Shown here: one piece after another, positions 45,713-54,026 of the stretch
How positions within the stretch are numbered: position 1 is the first letter of the stretch
Layout of the letters: the number at the start of each line of letters is the position of its first letter
Source: Deltaproteobacteria bacterium
Lineage (GTDB): Bacteria > Myxococcota_A > Polyangia > GCA-2747355
Reading direction: 5' to 3'
Length of the DNA stretch: 64,000 nt
Assembly (NCBI GenBank): GCA_020633415.1
Contig: JACKDQ010000014.1
Location: 39,856-103,855 of the forward strand
Made by a program: the position numbers and the translations under genes
Notes under the pieces: generated by a model
The model's database searches: none
Seen by the model: only the letters and a program-made list of their open reading frames with translations
Told to the model about the DNA's origin: nothing

Positions 45713-45796
45713 GCAGGCGAAAATCCACTCTACAGCGGTCGACTGGCCAACCCGGGCGCCCAGCGCGATCGCGCGCATTTTTCATTTTTCGCCTGC
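45713..45796. repeat. pair of 11-bp inverted sites in a divergent promoter region
   Basis: GCAGGCGAAAA (45713-45723) and its exact reverse complement TTTTCGCCTGC (45786-45796) face each other 62 bp apart between the minus gene starting at 45690 and the plus gene starting at 45839. They lie about 22 and 42 nt from the respective starts. This suggests shared control of the pair by one regulator (inference). Confidence 0.5.
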
Positions 45797-45838
45797 GCTG
45801 GGGTGCGTTAGGGTTGATCGTCGCAAAGGGAGAAGCTC

Positions 45839-47161
45839 GTGACGGACGCCGACAAAGATCGCCCCGAGAGTGAGAGTAGCATCTTCGACCGACAAGACGA
45901 CGGACGGGGCTGGAGCGCGCCGCCCGTCGAAGAAGCGCGCGAGGAAGCGACTGCCGAGGCAGCTGGCGAGGGCTCGGAGAGCGCAGAGGGCAACGGCGAG
46001 CAAAGCAGCGGCGGGCGAATCAATACCGGTGACGAAGAGGAAGGCGACGTTCCGCAGATCTTCTCGGGCAAACAGTCGGCCGACCAAAGCGGCTGGGTTC
46101 GCGACGGCGTTGACCACGCAGCAGACCCCGAAGCGCGCCAAGTCTTCGCGCCGTTGGCTAGCGGGCCGGGCAGCGGTGAAGGCTTCTTCTTTCTGTTTGG
46201 TCTCAATCGCTATCGCGGACGCGACCAGGAAATGCTCAAGCGCGAGCTCGCTGCGATCCAAGACGACATCGAGGTTTTGCGCAAGGCGGGCTACACCGTG
46301 GTGATCGACAAGCAGGCGACGCGAGCCACGCTGCGCCAGACCCTGGCCGGCGCTCAGGAAGCGCCGGCTGCCGGCATCTACTGGAGCGCCCATGGCAACC
46401 CCGACGGCTCGGTCGAGACCAGCGATGGCAAGCGGATTCGCCCCGATGACATCGATCCCGAGCGCGTTCGATCCGAGCTGCGGTTGTTCATCATGTCCGC
46501 CTGCTACAGTGCCGCGCGCTCGCGCGCCTGGCGGGACGCCCTCGGTGGGCGCGCGTTGGTCGTCGGCTGGGGCCGCCCGGTAACGATCGATCGCGCGGTC
46601 GATTTCCTGACGCCGCGTGACGACACCGACAACGATCTCGACGATCTGATCCGGCGCTACCTGCTCGAACGTCAAGAGCCGCCGGCGCCGGCCGACGAAG
46701 CATCCGAGGAGGCCGTCTCCAGCTACGGCGAGATCGAGAAGCTCAAAGCGCTCGCGCCATCGATCGCCGAAGCGCTACGCAGCCCTTGGCGCGAAAAGGA
46801 AGACGAGAAGCTGCTGCAGATCAACGTCGCGCTCGAAAGCGGCCGTACGCAGATCGTCAACATCTGCGTCGTTCAGTCGCTGCAGCCATTTACCGAGGGT
46901 CAGCCCTTGTTTGCCGTCGAGGCAGGCGTCGGCGAGCTGACCTCAACGATCGATATCAACGGCCTGCTCGGCGGATTTGCCACACCGGGCGCAGCCCGAC
47001 TGGCGCTGACCAGAGGCAAGACCCGCGTGCCATTGCTCGTTGTGCAGGGCTTTATCGCGCTAGAGAGCTCGTCGCTTGAGCAAATGGCAGGCGTCGTGCT
47101 CGAAGTCGCCAAGCGTGCCGATGACCTCGAACACCGAATGTTTGGTGGCGACGTCGGCTAA
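45839..47161 (+). CDS. caspase/CHAT-like protein with acidic N terminus and YbjN-like C terminus
   Basis: 440 residues; GTG start with GGGAG upstream. Residues 1-110 are acidic and probably disordered. Residues 114-258 look like a caspase-type fold: FFFLFGLNRYRG, a helix, KAGYTVVIDKQATRATLRQT, then GIYWSAHGNPDGS with His185 and LRLFIMSACYSAARSRA with Cys222. This is the order and spacing of the catalytic dyad in bacterial caspase-like and CHAT peptidases. Residues about 325-436 resemble the YbjN/secretion-chaperone fold, ending LEVAKRADDLEHRMFGGD. The fold assignments are by pattern only. The neighbour operon carries a distant YbjN-like protein (54733-55125). It has no signal peptide. Confidence 0.66.
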   Translation: MTDADKDRPESESSIFDRQDDGRGWSAPPVEEAREEATAEAAGEGSESAEGNGEQSSGGRINTGDEEEGDVPQIFSGKQSADQSGWVRDGVDHAADPEARQVFAPLASGPGSGEGFFFLFGLNRYRGRDQEMLKRELAAIQDDIEVLRKAGYTVVIDKQATRATLRQTLAGAQEAPAAGIYWSAHGNPDGSVETSDGKRIRPDDIDPERVRSELRLFIMSACYSAARSRAWRDALGGRALVVGWGRPVTIDRAVDFLTPRDDTDNDLDDLIRRYLLERQEPPAPADEASEEAVSSYGEIEKLKALAPSIAEALRSPWREKEDEKLLQINVALESGRTQIVNICVVQSLQPFTEGQPLFAVEAGVGELTSTIDINGLLGGFATPGAARLALTRGKTRVPLLVVQGFIALESSSLEQMAGVVLEVAKRADDLEHRMFGGDVG

Positions 47162-47188
47162 CGCCAGCTGAAAAGCGTCGGCTAGGCG

Positions 47189-48537
47189 CTAAAGGTCGTA
47201 CTCTTTGATCTTCCGATACAATGTGCGCTCGCTGATGCCGAGCACGGTTGCTGCCGTCTGGCGATTTCCGGCGACAGCAGTGAGCACACGCGCGATGTGC
47301 TGAGCCTCGAGGTCAGCAAGCGTGACCAGCCCGCTGTCCGCTGAAACAGGCCCGTCCCGCAGCGCTGCCGGGAGATCGCTCAGCTCGATCACCTCGCTGT
47401 CGGAGAGGATGACGATCTGCTCGACCATGTGCAGAAGCTCGCGCACGTTGCCCGGCCACGGATAGCGACGCAGCGCGGTGATCGCACGCTTACTGAAGCG
47501 ACGACTGCGCCCGTGGTGCTTGTTGAGCCGCTCTAGGAAGTGCGTAAGCAACACTTCGACATCGTCTGGTCGTTGGCGCAGCGGTGGGATCTCGATGCGA
47601 ATTGTGCTCATTCGATAAAACAGGTCGCGGCGAAAATACTCTTTCTCCATCAGCTGCTGGAGGTCACGGTTGGTCGCGGCGATCAGTCGCACGTCGACGT
47701 TAATTTCGCGCGTCCCGCCGACGCGCCGGAACGTCCCGGTCTCCAATACGCGCAGCAGTTTGACCTGAGTCGCCAAGCTGACGTCGCCGATCTCGTCCAA
47801 GAAGATCGTCCCGCCGTTGGCCACCTCGAACAGGCCGTGCTTGAGCTGGGCCGCCCCGGTGTAGGCGCCCTTCTCATGGCCAAAAAGTTCGTTCTGCAGC
47901 AGGTCCTCTTGCAGAGCGGCGCACTCGACGACAACCATCGGTTGCGCCGCGCGCCCACTGCGCGCGTGGATTAGGCGAGCGACGACGTCCTTACCCACCC
48001 CCGTCTCGCCGAGAACCAGGGCCGCAGCGTCGCTAGCTGCCACGCGATCGATCATTTGGCAAAGTTGCTGGTAGGCCTCGCTGGCACCCACAAAGCTCGG
48101 CCCGCGATCCGAGGCGATATAGCCTTCTTTGAGGATGGTGTTGCGCTCCATCAAGCGCTGACGCTCCAGCGCCTTTTGCAGCGTGACGTCGAGCTCCTCC
48201 AACGGACAGGGCTTGCGCAGATAGTCGTATGCGCCGGCGCGGATCGCCTCGATCGCCGTATCGATCGTGCCGTGTCCGGTAAGCACGATCACCTCGGCAC
48301 GCGGGTGGGCAACGCGGATCTCAGCGACCAAATCGAGACCACTGCCATCGCCCAGCTGAAGATCGACCACGGCCGCATCGAATTCAACGGTGCCGACAAG
48401 CTGGCGCGCACTGGCTAAAGATGACGCCAAGATCGGTGCGTACCGCAATCGCTTGAGCTCAGCACCAACAGCGTGCGGAAGGTGTCGTCATCGTCGACAA
48501 GCAGTAATGGGGTATTGCTCTGTTCGTTGGAGTTCAC
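47189..48537 (-). CDS. NtrC-family sigma-54 response regulator, frameshifted in receiver domain
   Basis: A receiver, AAA+ and Fis-type HTH regulator. The GTG start (48537) overlaps the kinase stop (GTGA). The first frame reads TPLLLVDDDDTFRTLL (beta-1 and acidic pocket) and then runs to a stop at 48415. The rest of the receiver (GAELKRLRYAPILASSLA, phospho-Asp in AAVVDLQLGDGSG) continues in another frame, whose first possible start is TTG 48448. Adding one base near 48465-48475 would join them into about 448 residues. AAA+ motifs: GETGVGKD (Walker A), KGAYTGA (sigma-54 loop), GTIFLDEIGD (Walker B), ATNRDL. HTH: RQTAATVLGISERTLYRKIK. It may be a sequencing error, a broken gene or a short receiver-less product. 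Confidence 0.8.
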
Positions 48538-50423
48538 GCGGTACCGCTCGGATCATCGCCGTTGCCAAAGGAAACCACAAAGGTGCTGCCCTTGTCCAAG
48601 GCGCTGGTAACGCGAATGTCGCCGCCCCAGGCGCGCGCCAAGTTCAGCGAGACGAAGAGCCCCAAACCGCTACCCCCGCTGCGTCGCGTGAAGAAGGGCT
48701 CGAAGATGTGCGACAGATCATCGGCGGAGATGCCCTTTCCCTGATCGATGATCCGCACACTGACGCGCGGCTCACGCGCAAAGTCGATCGTCACCGTACT
48801 AGCTGGCGGGCTAGCTTCGATGGCATTCTTGAGCAGGTTGAGCAATACCTGCTGAACCGCCGAGGTATTCGCCAGCACCGCGGGAAAATCGTCGGGGTTG
48901 TCGACCACAAGCGACACTTCCGCGCGCTCAGCCAAGTCTGCACAGAGGCGAGCCACGGTCTGGGTACAGGACACCAGGTCAAGAATGTCGCGCGCCAGCT
49001 GGCGGCCCCGCGCCAATTGCAGAAACTGGGCGGTGATCGCACCGCACCGTTCGACCTGAGTTAAGCCGATACGAGCATACTCCTGCAATTGCTGGCGCTC
49101 AGCCTCGTCGAGAACAGTGTCGGTCAGTGCCAGCCGCCGCATCCCCTGCAGACAGGTGCTGATCGACGCCAGCGGCGTGTTGAGCTCGTGAGAAAAACCC
49201 GAGGCCAGCATTCCTAACGAGACCATCCGCTGGTAATCGGCCAGTTGCGCTTCGGCGGTACGACGGTCGGTGATGTCGCGCCAGACCTCGACAACATGGC
49301 TAATCGAGCCACCCGCCGCGTAGACCGGAGAGGATCTCACCTCCTCTTGTCGAACACTGCCGTCGGCCAGCGTGCGTTGGCGCAACGCCATCTGCACGGC
49401 TCCGGTCTCAAAGCAGCGCAGCGTCGGGCACGCTCCGCCGCAGCCGCATTGGATCGGCCCAGCCTGCGTGCCATCCGGATCACAACAGGCGCAACCGATA
49501 AGCTCTTGCGACCCGGGAAATCGGCGCACAAAAGCATCATTGGCAGCGACGACGCGGCGATCGTTGTCGAGCACGATCAACCCGTCGTCAACACTGTTCA
49601 TCACACGCTCGAGGCTGGCGCGTTGCTCCCTCAGCTCGCCGAGCAGACCGGTCACCGAATCCGCCATGCGATTGAACTGAACCTCGACACGACTGAGCGG
49701 ATCATCGCTGCGCACAGCGATGCGCTGCTCGTGATTGCCGTCGGCGATATCTCGCGCAACGCGCTCAAAGCGACGCAGACGCCGCAGGATAAAGCTGCGA
49801 AAGGTCAGACCGATGCCGCCCAAGAGCAGCAGGGCAACAGCGCCTGTGCCTGCCAAGAAGCGGCGACCGTCGCGCGCGAGTCGCGCTTGCGTCGCCGCCA
49901 TCGGCACGTCGACAATGATGATGCCATTCATCCGGTCTTCGGGCTCGTGACAACCGTGACAAGCCTTGCGGTTGGCGATCGGCTCAACGCAGCGCAGCGT
50001 GCTGCCGCCCCCCAGCTCGAGCATCGTCGAGCGCATGCGCTCTTCGGCCTTGCGCGCGTGGCAGCCAGCGCAGGTCTCGGAGCGCCGACTGAAGTGGCGC
50101 TTACGAACGCTCGGGTCGCTGCTATAACGGACCTCGCCGGTTCGATCGAGGATCATTACGCGCTGCACACCCTCGCGCTGCGCAAACTGCTCGACCAACC
50201 GCCGAATCAGCCGGCGATCTTTTCTCAACATCTGGTGCTCGAGCACCACCCGGATCAGCTTGGTTTCCGCCTGGGCAAAGTGGCGCGTGCTATCGACCAG
50301 ATGCTGGTAATAATGGCGATAGAACAGCAACAGGCCGCCCGACAACGCCGTGCAGGTGAGTACGGTGATGGTGATCCCCAGCTTCCAGCTGAGGCGATCG
50401 ACTTTCAAAAGACGCCTCAGCAT
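48534..50423 (-). CDS. membrane histidine kinase with two haem-binding CxxCH motifs and Cys-rich PAS
   Basis: 629 residues. Membrane helix 1 (about 14-36) and helix 2 (about 189-207) flank a periplasmic domain holding CAGCH (118-122) and CHGCH (155-159), c-type haem sites. HAMP follows (about 208-260). The PAS domain (about 270-385) contains Cys 311, 313, 314, 326, 328, 332 and 337, as in a metal or Fe-S cluster site. HisKA: GFSHELNTPLASI (His412). HATPase: QVLLNLLKNAIEAS, DQGKGIS and GGSGLGLFV. Redox state or a haem ligand is the likely signal. Its regulator overlaps its 3' end by 4 nt. It follows the NrfD-type gene by 84 nt in one operon. Confidence 0.92.
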   Translation of the reverse strand: MLRRLLKVDRLSWKLGITITVLTCTALSGGLLLFYRHYYQHLVDSTRHFAQAETKLIRVVLEHQMLRKDRRLIRRLVEQFAQREGVQRVMILDRTGEVRYSSDPSVRKRHFSRRSETCAGCHARKAEERMRSTMLELGGGSTLRCVEPIANRKACHGCHEPEDRMNGIIIVDVPMAATQARLARDGRRFLAGTGAVALLLLGGIGLTFRSFILRRLRRFERVARDIADGNHEQRIAVRSDDPLSRVEVQFNRMADSVTGLLGELREQRASLERVMNSVDDGLIVLDNDRRVVAANDAFVRRFPGSQELIGCACCDPDGTQAGPIQCGCGGACPTLRCFETGAVQMALRQRTLADGSVRQEEVRSSPVYAAGGSISHVVEVWRDITDRRTAEAQLADYQRMVSLGMLASGFSHELNTPLASISTCLQGMRRLALTDTVLDEAERQQLQEYARIGLTQVERCGAITAQFLQLARGRQLARDILDLVSCTQTVARLCADLAERAEVSLVVDNPDDFPAVLANTSAVQQVLLNLLKNAIEASPPASTVTIDFAREPRVSVRIIDQGKGISADDLSHIFEPFFTRRSGGSGLGLFVSLNLARAWGGDIRVTSALDKGSTFVVSFGNGDDPSGTA

Positions 50424-50507
50424 CTAGGATCGCGACCCGTCTCCCTTCGCCGACCACTCTCCCGCTCGCAGATCCTGGGGAGATCGCACCAGGCCCGACA
50501 ACAACGA

Positions 50508-51767
50508 CTACTCGTGAGCTTCCACGGTTTTGGCTGTCTTGGCCGTCGTCGCCGCAGCCTTGCCAGAATCGATGTGAAAAGTCCCCCGCATAATAGGCAC
50601 GGCAACCTTGGTCATCAAGGTGAATGCGAGGAATCCTAGGCCAAACACGCCGGCAGCGATCTGCAGCTCGGTCCGGCTGGGGCTGTACTCGTAGATCTCG
50701 CCAAGCGTAGAGGGCGTGAACCCGGGAATCACCAGAGCGACACCCTTTTCGATGTACACACCAGCGTAGATCAATACGGCACCCACATTGAGGGTCACGA
50801 CATTCTTGCGCGTCTTGGGGATCAAGAACAAGAAGAAGGCGATCACGCTGCAGGCGACCGAGAGCCAGGCATAGGGCACCAGTACGTGACTACCATGAGC
50901 GCCCATGTAGAGGTACTTGGTGTGCAGCAAATGGTGCGTGCCTGAGTAGTATTCGCGAAAGACCTCGGCCCCCAGCAAAAAGAGGTTGATGAACATCGCG
51001 TAGGCCATCAGCTCGGCGATCTTCCAGATCGCCTCCTTCTTGATTTCCAACTGGGTATAGCGGCGCAGCAGCTGCAGCAGGATCAAGATGATCGCCGGCC
51101 CCGAGCAAAAGGCCGACGCCAAAAAGCGAGGCGCTAAGATCGCCGAGTTCCAGAACGGCCGGCCGGGCAAACCGTTGTAGACGAAAGCCGTAACGGTATG
51201 AATGCTGACTGCCAGCGGGATCGAAAAGAGGATCAGCGGGGTGGCGAAGCGCTTGCTGTAGTTCCGCCGCGTGTAGAGCCGATAGACGATGTGGGTGACG
51301 ATCACGAAGTTGAGCGCGCCGTAGCAGTTGAGCACCAGCACGTCCCAGGCCAACAGCGATGAAGGGAAGTTCATGTGGCCGACGATGGGAAGCAAGTGCC
51401 AGAAGCGGTCGGGGCGACCGATGTCCACGGAGACAAAACCGAGGCACATGATGATCGCGCTGACCGCCAAGAGCTCGCCGATAATCACGATCTCTTTGAT
51501 CGGTGCCCATTGATAGATGTACGCCGGAATTACCAGCACGACGGCCGCGGCGGCCACACCGACGAGAAAGGTAAAGTTGCCGATATAGAAGCCCCAAGAG
51601 ACCTGGTCGCGCATATTGGTCTCGATCAGGCCTCCCTTGAGCTGGTCGATATAGCCAAGCGCGCCGACCAAGATGCAGAGCAAGAGAAAGCCGACCCAAG
51701 CAAAGTACCAGGGGCTACCACGCGTGATCTGGCGCAGACTGCCGAGGAAGAATCGGTAGAATAACAT
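50508..51767 (-). CDS. NrfD-type polysulfide-reductase-family membrane subunit
   Basis: 419 residues with about nine to ten membrane helices. The start FYRFFLGSLRQITRGSPWYF, then QVSWGFYIGNFTFLVGVAAA, is typical of the NrfD/PsrC family, which exchanges electrons with quinone. AFVYNGLPGRPFWNSAILAP and LGAEVFREYYSGTHHLLH are conserved family segments. A short cytoplasmic tail rich in Ala/Thr/Lys ends the protein. The preceding FeS and cytochrome genes (order NrfB-C-D) suggest electron flow between quinol and periplasmic haems. The start at 51767 is chosen over 51809, which would overlap the FeS stop. Confidence 0.9.
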   Translation of the reverse strand: MLFYRFFLGSLRQITRGSPWYFAWVGFLLLCILVGALGYIDQLKGGLIETNMRDQVSWGFYIGNFTFLVGVAAAAVVLVIPAYIYQWAPIKEIVIIGELLAVSAIIMCLGFVSVDIGRPDRFWHLLPIVGHMNFPSSLLAWDVLVLNCYGALNFVIVTHIVYRLYTRRNYSKRFATPLILFSIPLAVSIHTVTAFVYNGLPGRPFWNSAILAPRFLASAFCSGPAIILILLQLLRRYTQLEIKKEAIWKIAELMAYAMFINLFLLGAEVFREYYSGTHHLLHTKYLYMGAHGSHVLVPYAWLSVACSVIAFFLFLIPKTRKNVVTLNVGAVLIYAGVYIEKGVALVIPGFTPSTLGEIYEYSPSRTELQIAAGVFGLGFLAFTLMTKVAVPIMRGTFHIDSGKAAATTAKTAKTVEAHE

Positions 51768-51808
51768 GTTGCCTCGCTCGCTCGACGCACACCGCGTCGC
51801 TTCCCACA

Positions 51809-52783
51809 CTAAACGCCGTAGAAGTAGTAGAACTTCGGCTGGGTGTTGATCTCTTCTTTGAGCAAGAACACCCGCTTGTGTTCGATCACCTGTCGAACTT
51901 CACTCGCCGGGTCCAGGAGGTTGCCGAACTTGCGCGCGCCAACCGGACAGATCTCAACGCAGGCCGGATAGCGCCCCTTGCGCGTGCGCTGAATGCAGAA
52001 GGTGCACTTTTCGACCACCCCCTTGTAGCGCGGGCGATTGCCGAGGTAGTGCGTATCGGGATTGACCTCGTCCGCAGGAATGCTGGGCTCGCCCCAGTTG
52101 AAGCGTCGCGCGCCGTAGGGGCAGGCGGCCATACAGTAGCGGCAACCGATGCACCAGTTGTAGTCGACGACAACGATCCCGTCGGGTTCCTTCCACGTCG
52201 CACCGACGGGGCAAACCGCAACGCACTGCGGGCGACGACACTGTTGGCATTGAACGGGCATGTAGAAATGCCCCTCGCGCGGAACCTTTTCCGCGTCGTA
52301 GTAGGGATTGGCCTCGCTCAGGTCAACGCCCTTGTCCTTTTCCATCTCGAGCACGCGAATCCACTGAATCTGTGGATCGCGCGATTGGTTGTTCTCTTTG
52401 ACGCAAGCGTAGACGCAGCGACGACACCCGACGCAGCGCGAGAGGTCGAGCGCATAGCCAAATTCTACGCCGTCCATCGCCGGCTCACCGCCAACCGAGA
52501 CCTTCTTTTTGAACTGCTTGTTGTACTCGCGTTCGAGCCGCGCAAAGACATCGCGCTTCTCAGTCGCCGAGAGTTCACGAAAATGCTTCTGGAAGAACGC
52601 TTCGCGCGTCGCCTCGTCGCAGGCTGCGAGCCATCCTGCGGCGGCGGCAGCCATCGTGGTCTTAAGAAAGGTGCGACGGTCCGATGCGGACGCAGGTTCC
52701 GCCTGACGTTGTGCCTGGCCCCCGGGACATGAGGTACAGGCCTGGCGTTCTTTGCCCCGGCACGAATTGCAGTTGGCGGTCAT
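51809..52783 (-). CDS. Tat-exported four-cluster ferredoxin lipoprotein (NrfC/DsrO-like)
   Basis: 324 residues. A twin-arginine signal (SDRRTFLKTT, 34-43) ends in a lipobox (LAAC, Cys55). The mature part carries four 4Fe-4S motifs: CVGCRRCVYAC (117-127), CQQCRRPQCVAVCP (179-192), CIGCRYCMAACP (211-222) and CTFCIQRTRKGRYPACVEIC (260-279). The arrangement matches NrfC/PsrB/DsrO electron-transfer subunits. An oddity is a second Cys group before the Tat motif (NCNSCRGKERQACTSC, 4-19), which would stay cytoplasmic. The start overlaps the cytochrome stop by 4 nt. Confidence 0.92.
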   Translation of the reverse strand: MTANCNSCRGKERQACTSCPGGQAQRQAEPASASDRRTFLKTTMAAAAAGWLAACDEATREAFFQKHFRELSATEKRDVFARLEREYNKQFKKKVSVGGEPAMDGVEFGYALDLSRCVGCRRCVYACVKENNQSRDPQIQWIRVLEMEKDKGVDLSEANPYYDAEKVPREGHFYMPVQCQQCRRPQCVAVCPVGATWKEPDGIVVVDYNWCIGCRYCMAACPYGARRFNWGEPSIPADEVNPDTHYLGNRPRYKGVVEKCTFCIQRTRKGRYPACVEICPVGARKFGNLLDPASEVRQVIEHKRVFLLKEEINTQPKFYYFYGV

Positions 52784-53445
52784 CGCTTGCCTCCTTTGGT
52801 GGAGATCCGCAACGGGCGCCTCGGCGGCGGAAGCGGTTTGATCGGTTTGAAATGCGGAGAATGCGGATTGTGGCAATGGGCGCAGAGCAGATAGCGCTTC
52901 TTGCCGTTCCAATAGCCTGTCCGCTTGCCGTGGATGCCAACCCGCCACTCGCGCAACTTGGGCCCATGACACTGGCCACAGAGCCGATAGGAGACGGTGA
53001 AGGGGATCAGCTCGCCGTCGGCGAGACGCAGCTTGTCGCGATCCGTTGGATTGTGGCAGGAAAAGCACCACTTGCGCGGACCGTGTTCCAACTTGATCGA
53101 CTCATGTTCCTCGGTCAATTCGCGCCGGGTCGTGTTGGGTTTTTCAGTGGTCTCGTGACACTCGGTACAGGGAAAGATCCCCTCGCTAAACGGCGGCTGC
53201 GGAACCGGATAGTCGAGTGGATTCATCTCGCTGCCGTGCGCGGTGGCCGGTCGTGAAGACGCTGAGCCGTTGGCAGCGCTGGCGGCTTTGACTGCATCTA
53301 TTGATTTGCTCGGCTGTTTCGCTGCGTCGTTACCTTCCTCGGCGTTTGCCGGAGAAATGCAGGCGATCAACAACAGTGCACCAAACAGCGATGCGCCACG
53401 ACACAGAGACCGCAGCGAGTGCTCGAGGGTGGAGAGCCTATCCAT
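52780..53445 (-). CDS. periplasmic tetraheme cytochrome c
   Basis: 221 residues. The signal peptide ends SPANA|EE (about 35). Four CxxCH sites are visible: CTECH (93-97), CFSCH (127-131), CGQCH (156-160) and CAHCH (188-192). Extra His residues (EEHESIKLEHGPRKW, GIHGKRTGYW, NPHSPHF) could serve as distal ligands. It is the NrfB-like partner of the FeS and NrfD proteins, carrying electrons between them and an unidentified periplasmic enzyme. No nitrite reductase (NrfA) is present in the window. Confidence 0.9.
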   Translation of the reverse strand: MDRLSTLEHSLRSLCRGASLFGALLLIACISPANAEEGNDAAKQPSKSIDAVKAASAANGSASSRPATAHGSEMNPLDYPVPQPPFSEGIFPCTECHETTEKPNTTRRELTEEHESIKLEHGPRKWCFSCHNPTDRDKLRLADGELIPFTVSYRLCGQCHGPKLREWRVGIHGKRTGYWNGKKRYLLCAHCHNPHSPHFKPIKPLPPPRRPLRISTKGGKR

Positions 53446-53462
53446 GGATCTTCCTGTTGTGG

Positions 53463-53957
53463 TTAGGACTGGTTGGCGGCCCAGCGCTGCAGGTCGCGCA
53501 TCAACAGCGCTTCGAGCAGCGAGACGCGACTACCGATGACCTCACAGAGGTTGGTCATCACCGCCGCGCGCAGTTGCGGATGAGCAGCGAAGATCTGTTC
53601 GATGGTTTGCCGCTCGACGCAAACCAACGTTGCGTCGGTCGCTGCCTTGGCTGAAAGCGTGAGTTTGTGCGGCGGGACCAATGCCGACCAGGCGATGGTC
53701 GCCCCAACTTGCTTTTCATCGATCGTAACATCTGCCGACCGACCACGAATTGCCAAAGGCAGGGTCAACGAAACGCGGCCCTCGGCGACGATATATAACG
53801 TATGCGCGGGCTCACCCATCACGAACAGCGTTGTTCCAGCGCTCACTCGACGAACTTGGCATGCCTCGAGTAGCGGTTGGAGGTCATCGCTGGCGAGTCG
53901 CGTGAACAGCGGACTCTCTTTCACGGTGCGAGCGATAAGTTCCACAGACATGGACAT
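53463..53957 (-). CDS. cyclic-nucleotide-binding domain protein without HTH
   Basis: 164 residues forming a single Crp-like effector domain: ESPLFTRLASDDLQPLLEAC, the beta-roll FVMGEPAHTLYIVAEGRVSL, GATIAWSALVPPHKLTLSAK and VCVERQTIEQIFAAHPQLRA. It ends soon after a helix, with no helix-turn-helix. It therefore probably acts through protein contact, not DNA. The ligand could be a cyclic nucleotide or something else. It lies 17 nt upstream of the tetraheme cytochrome gene. Confidence 0.85.
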   Translation of the reverse strand: MSMSVELIARTVKESPLFTRLASDDLQPLLEACQVRRVSAGTTLFVMGEPAHTLYIVAEGRVSLTLPLAIRGRSADVTIDEKQVGATIAWSALVPPHKLTLSAKAATDATLVCVERQTIEQIFAAHPQLRAAVMTNLCEVIGSRVSLLEALLMRDLQRWAANQS

Positions 53958-54026
53958 CTCTCCTGCTCGTAATTGGCGAAAAGGCGGGCGATCGTCCGAT
54001 CGCCGGCAATGGCGTGTTCTTCGGAC

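Noticed and set aside
49245..50639. 464-residue plus-strand open frame
   Set aside because: Antisense to the histidine kinase, whose motifs are complete. No domain seen.
50508..53445. DsrMKJOP or alternative complex III
   Set aside because: Only cytochrome, FeS and NrfD are present, without DsrM/K or a molybdopterin-like ActB; the NrfB-C-D order fits better.
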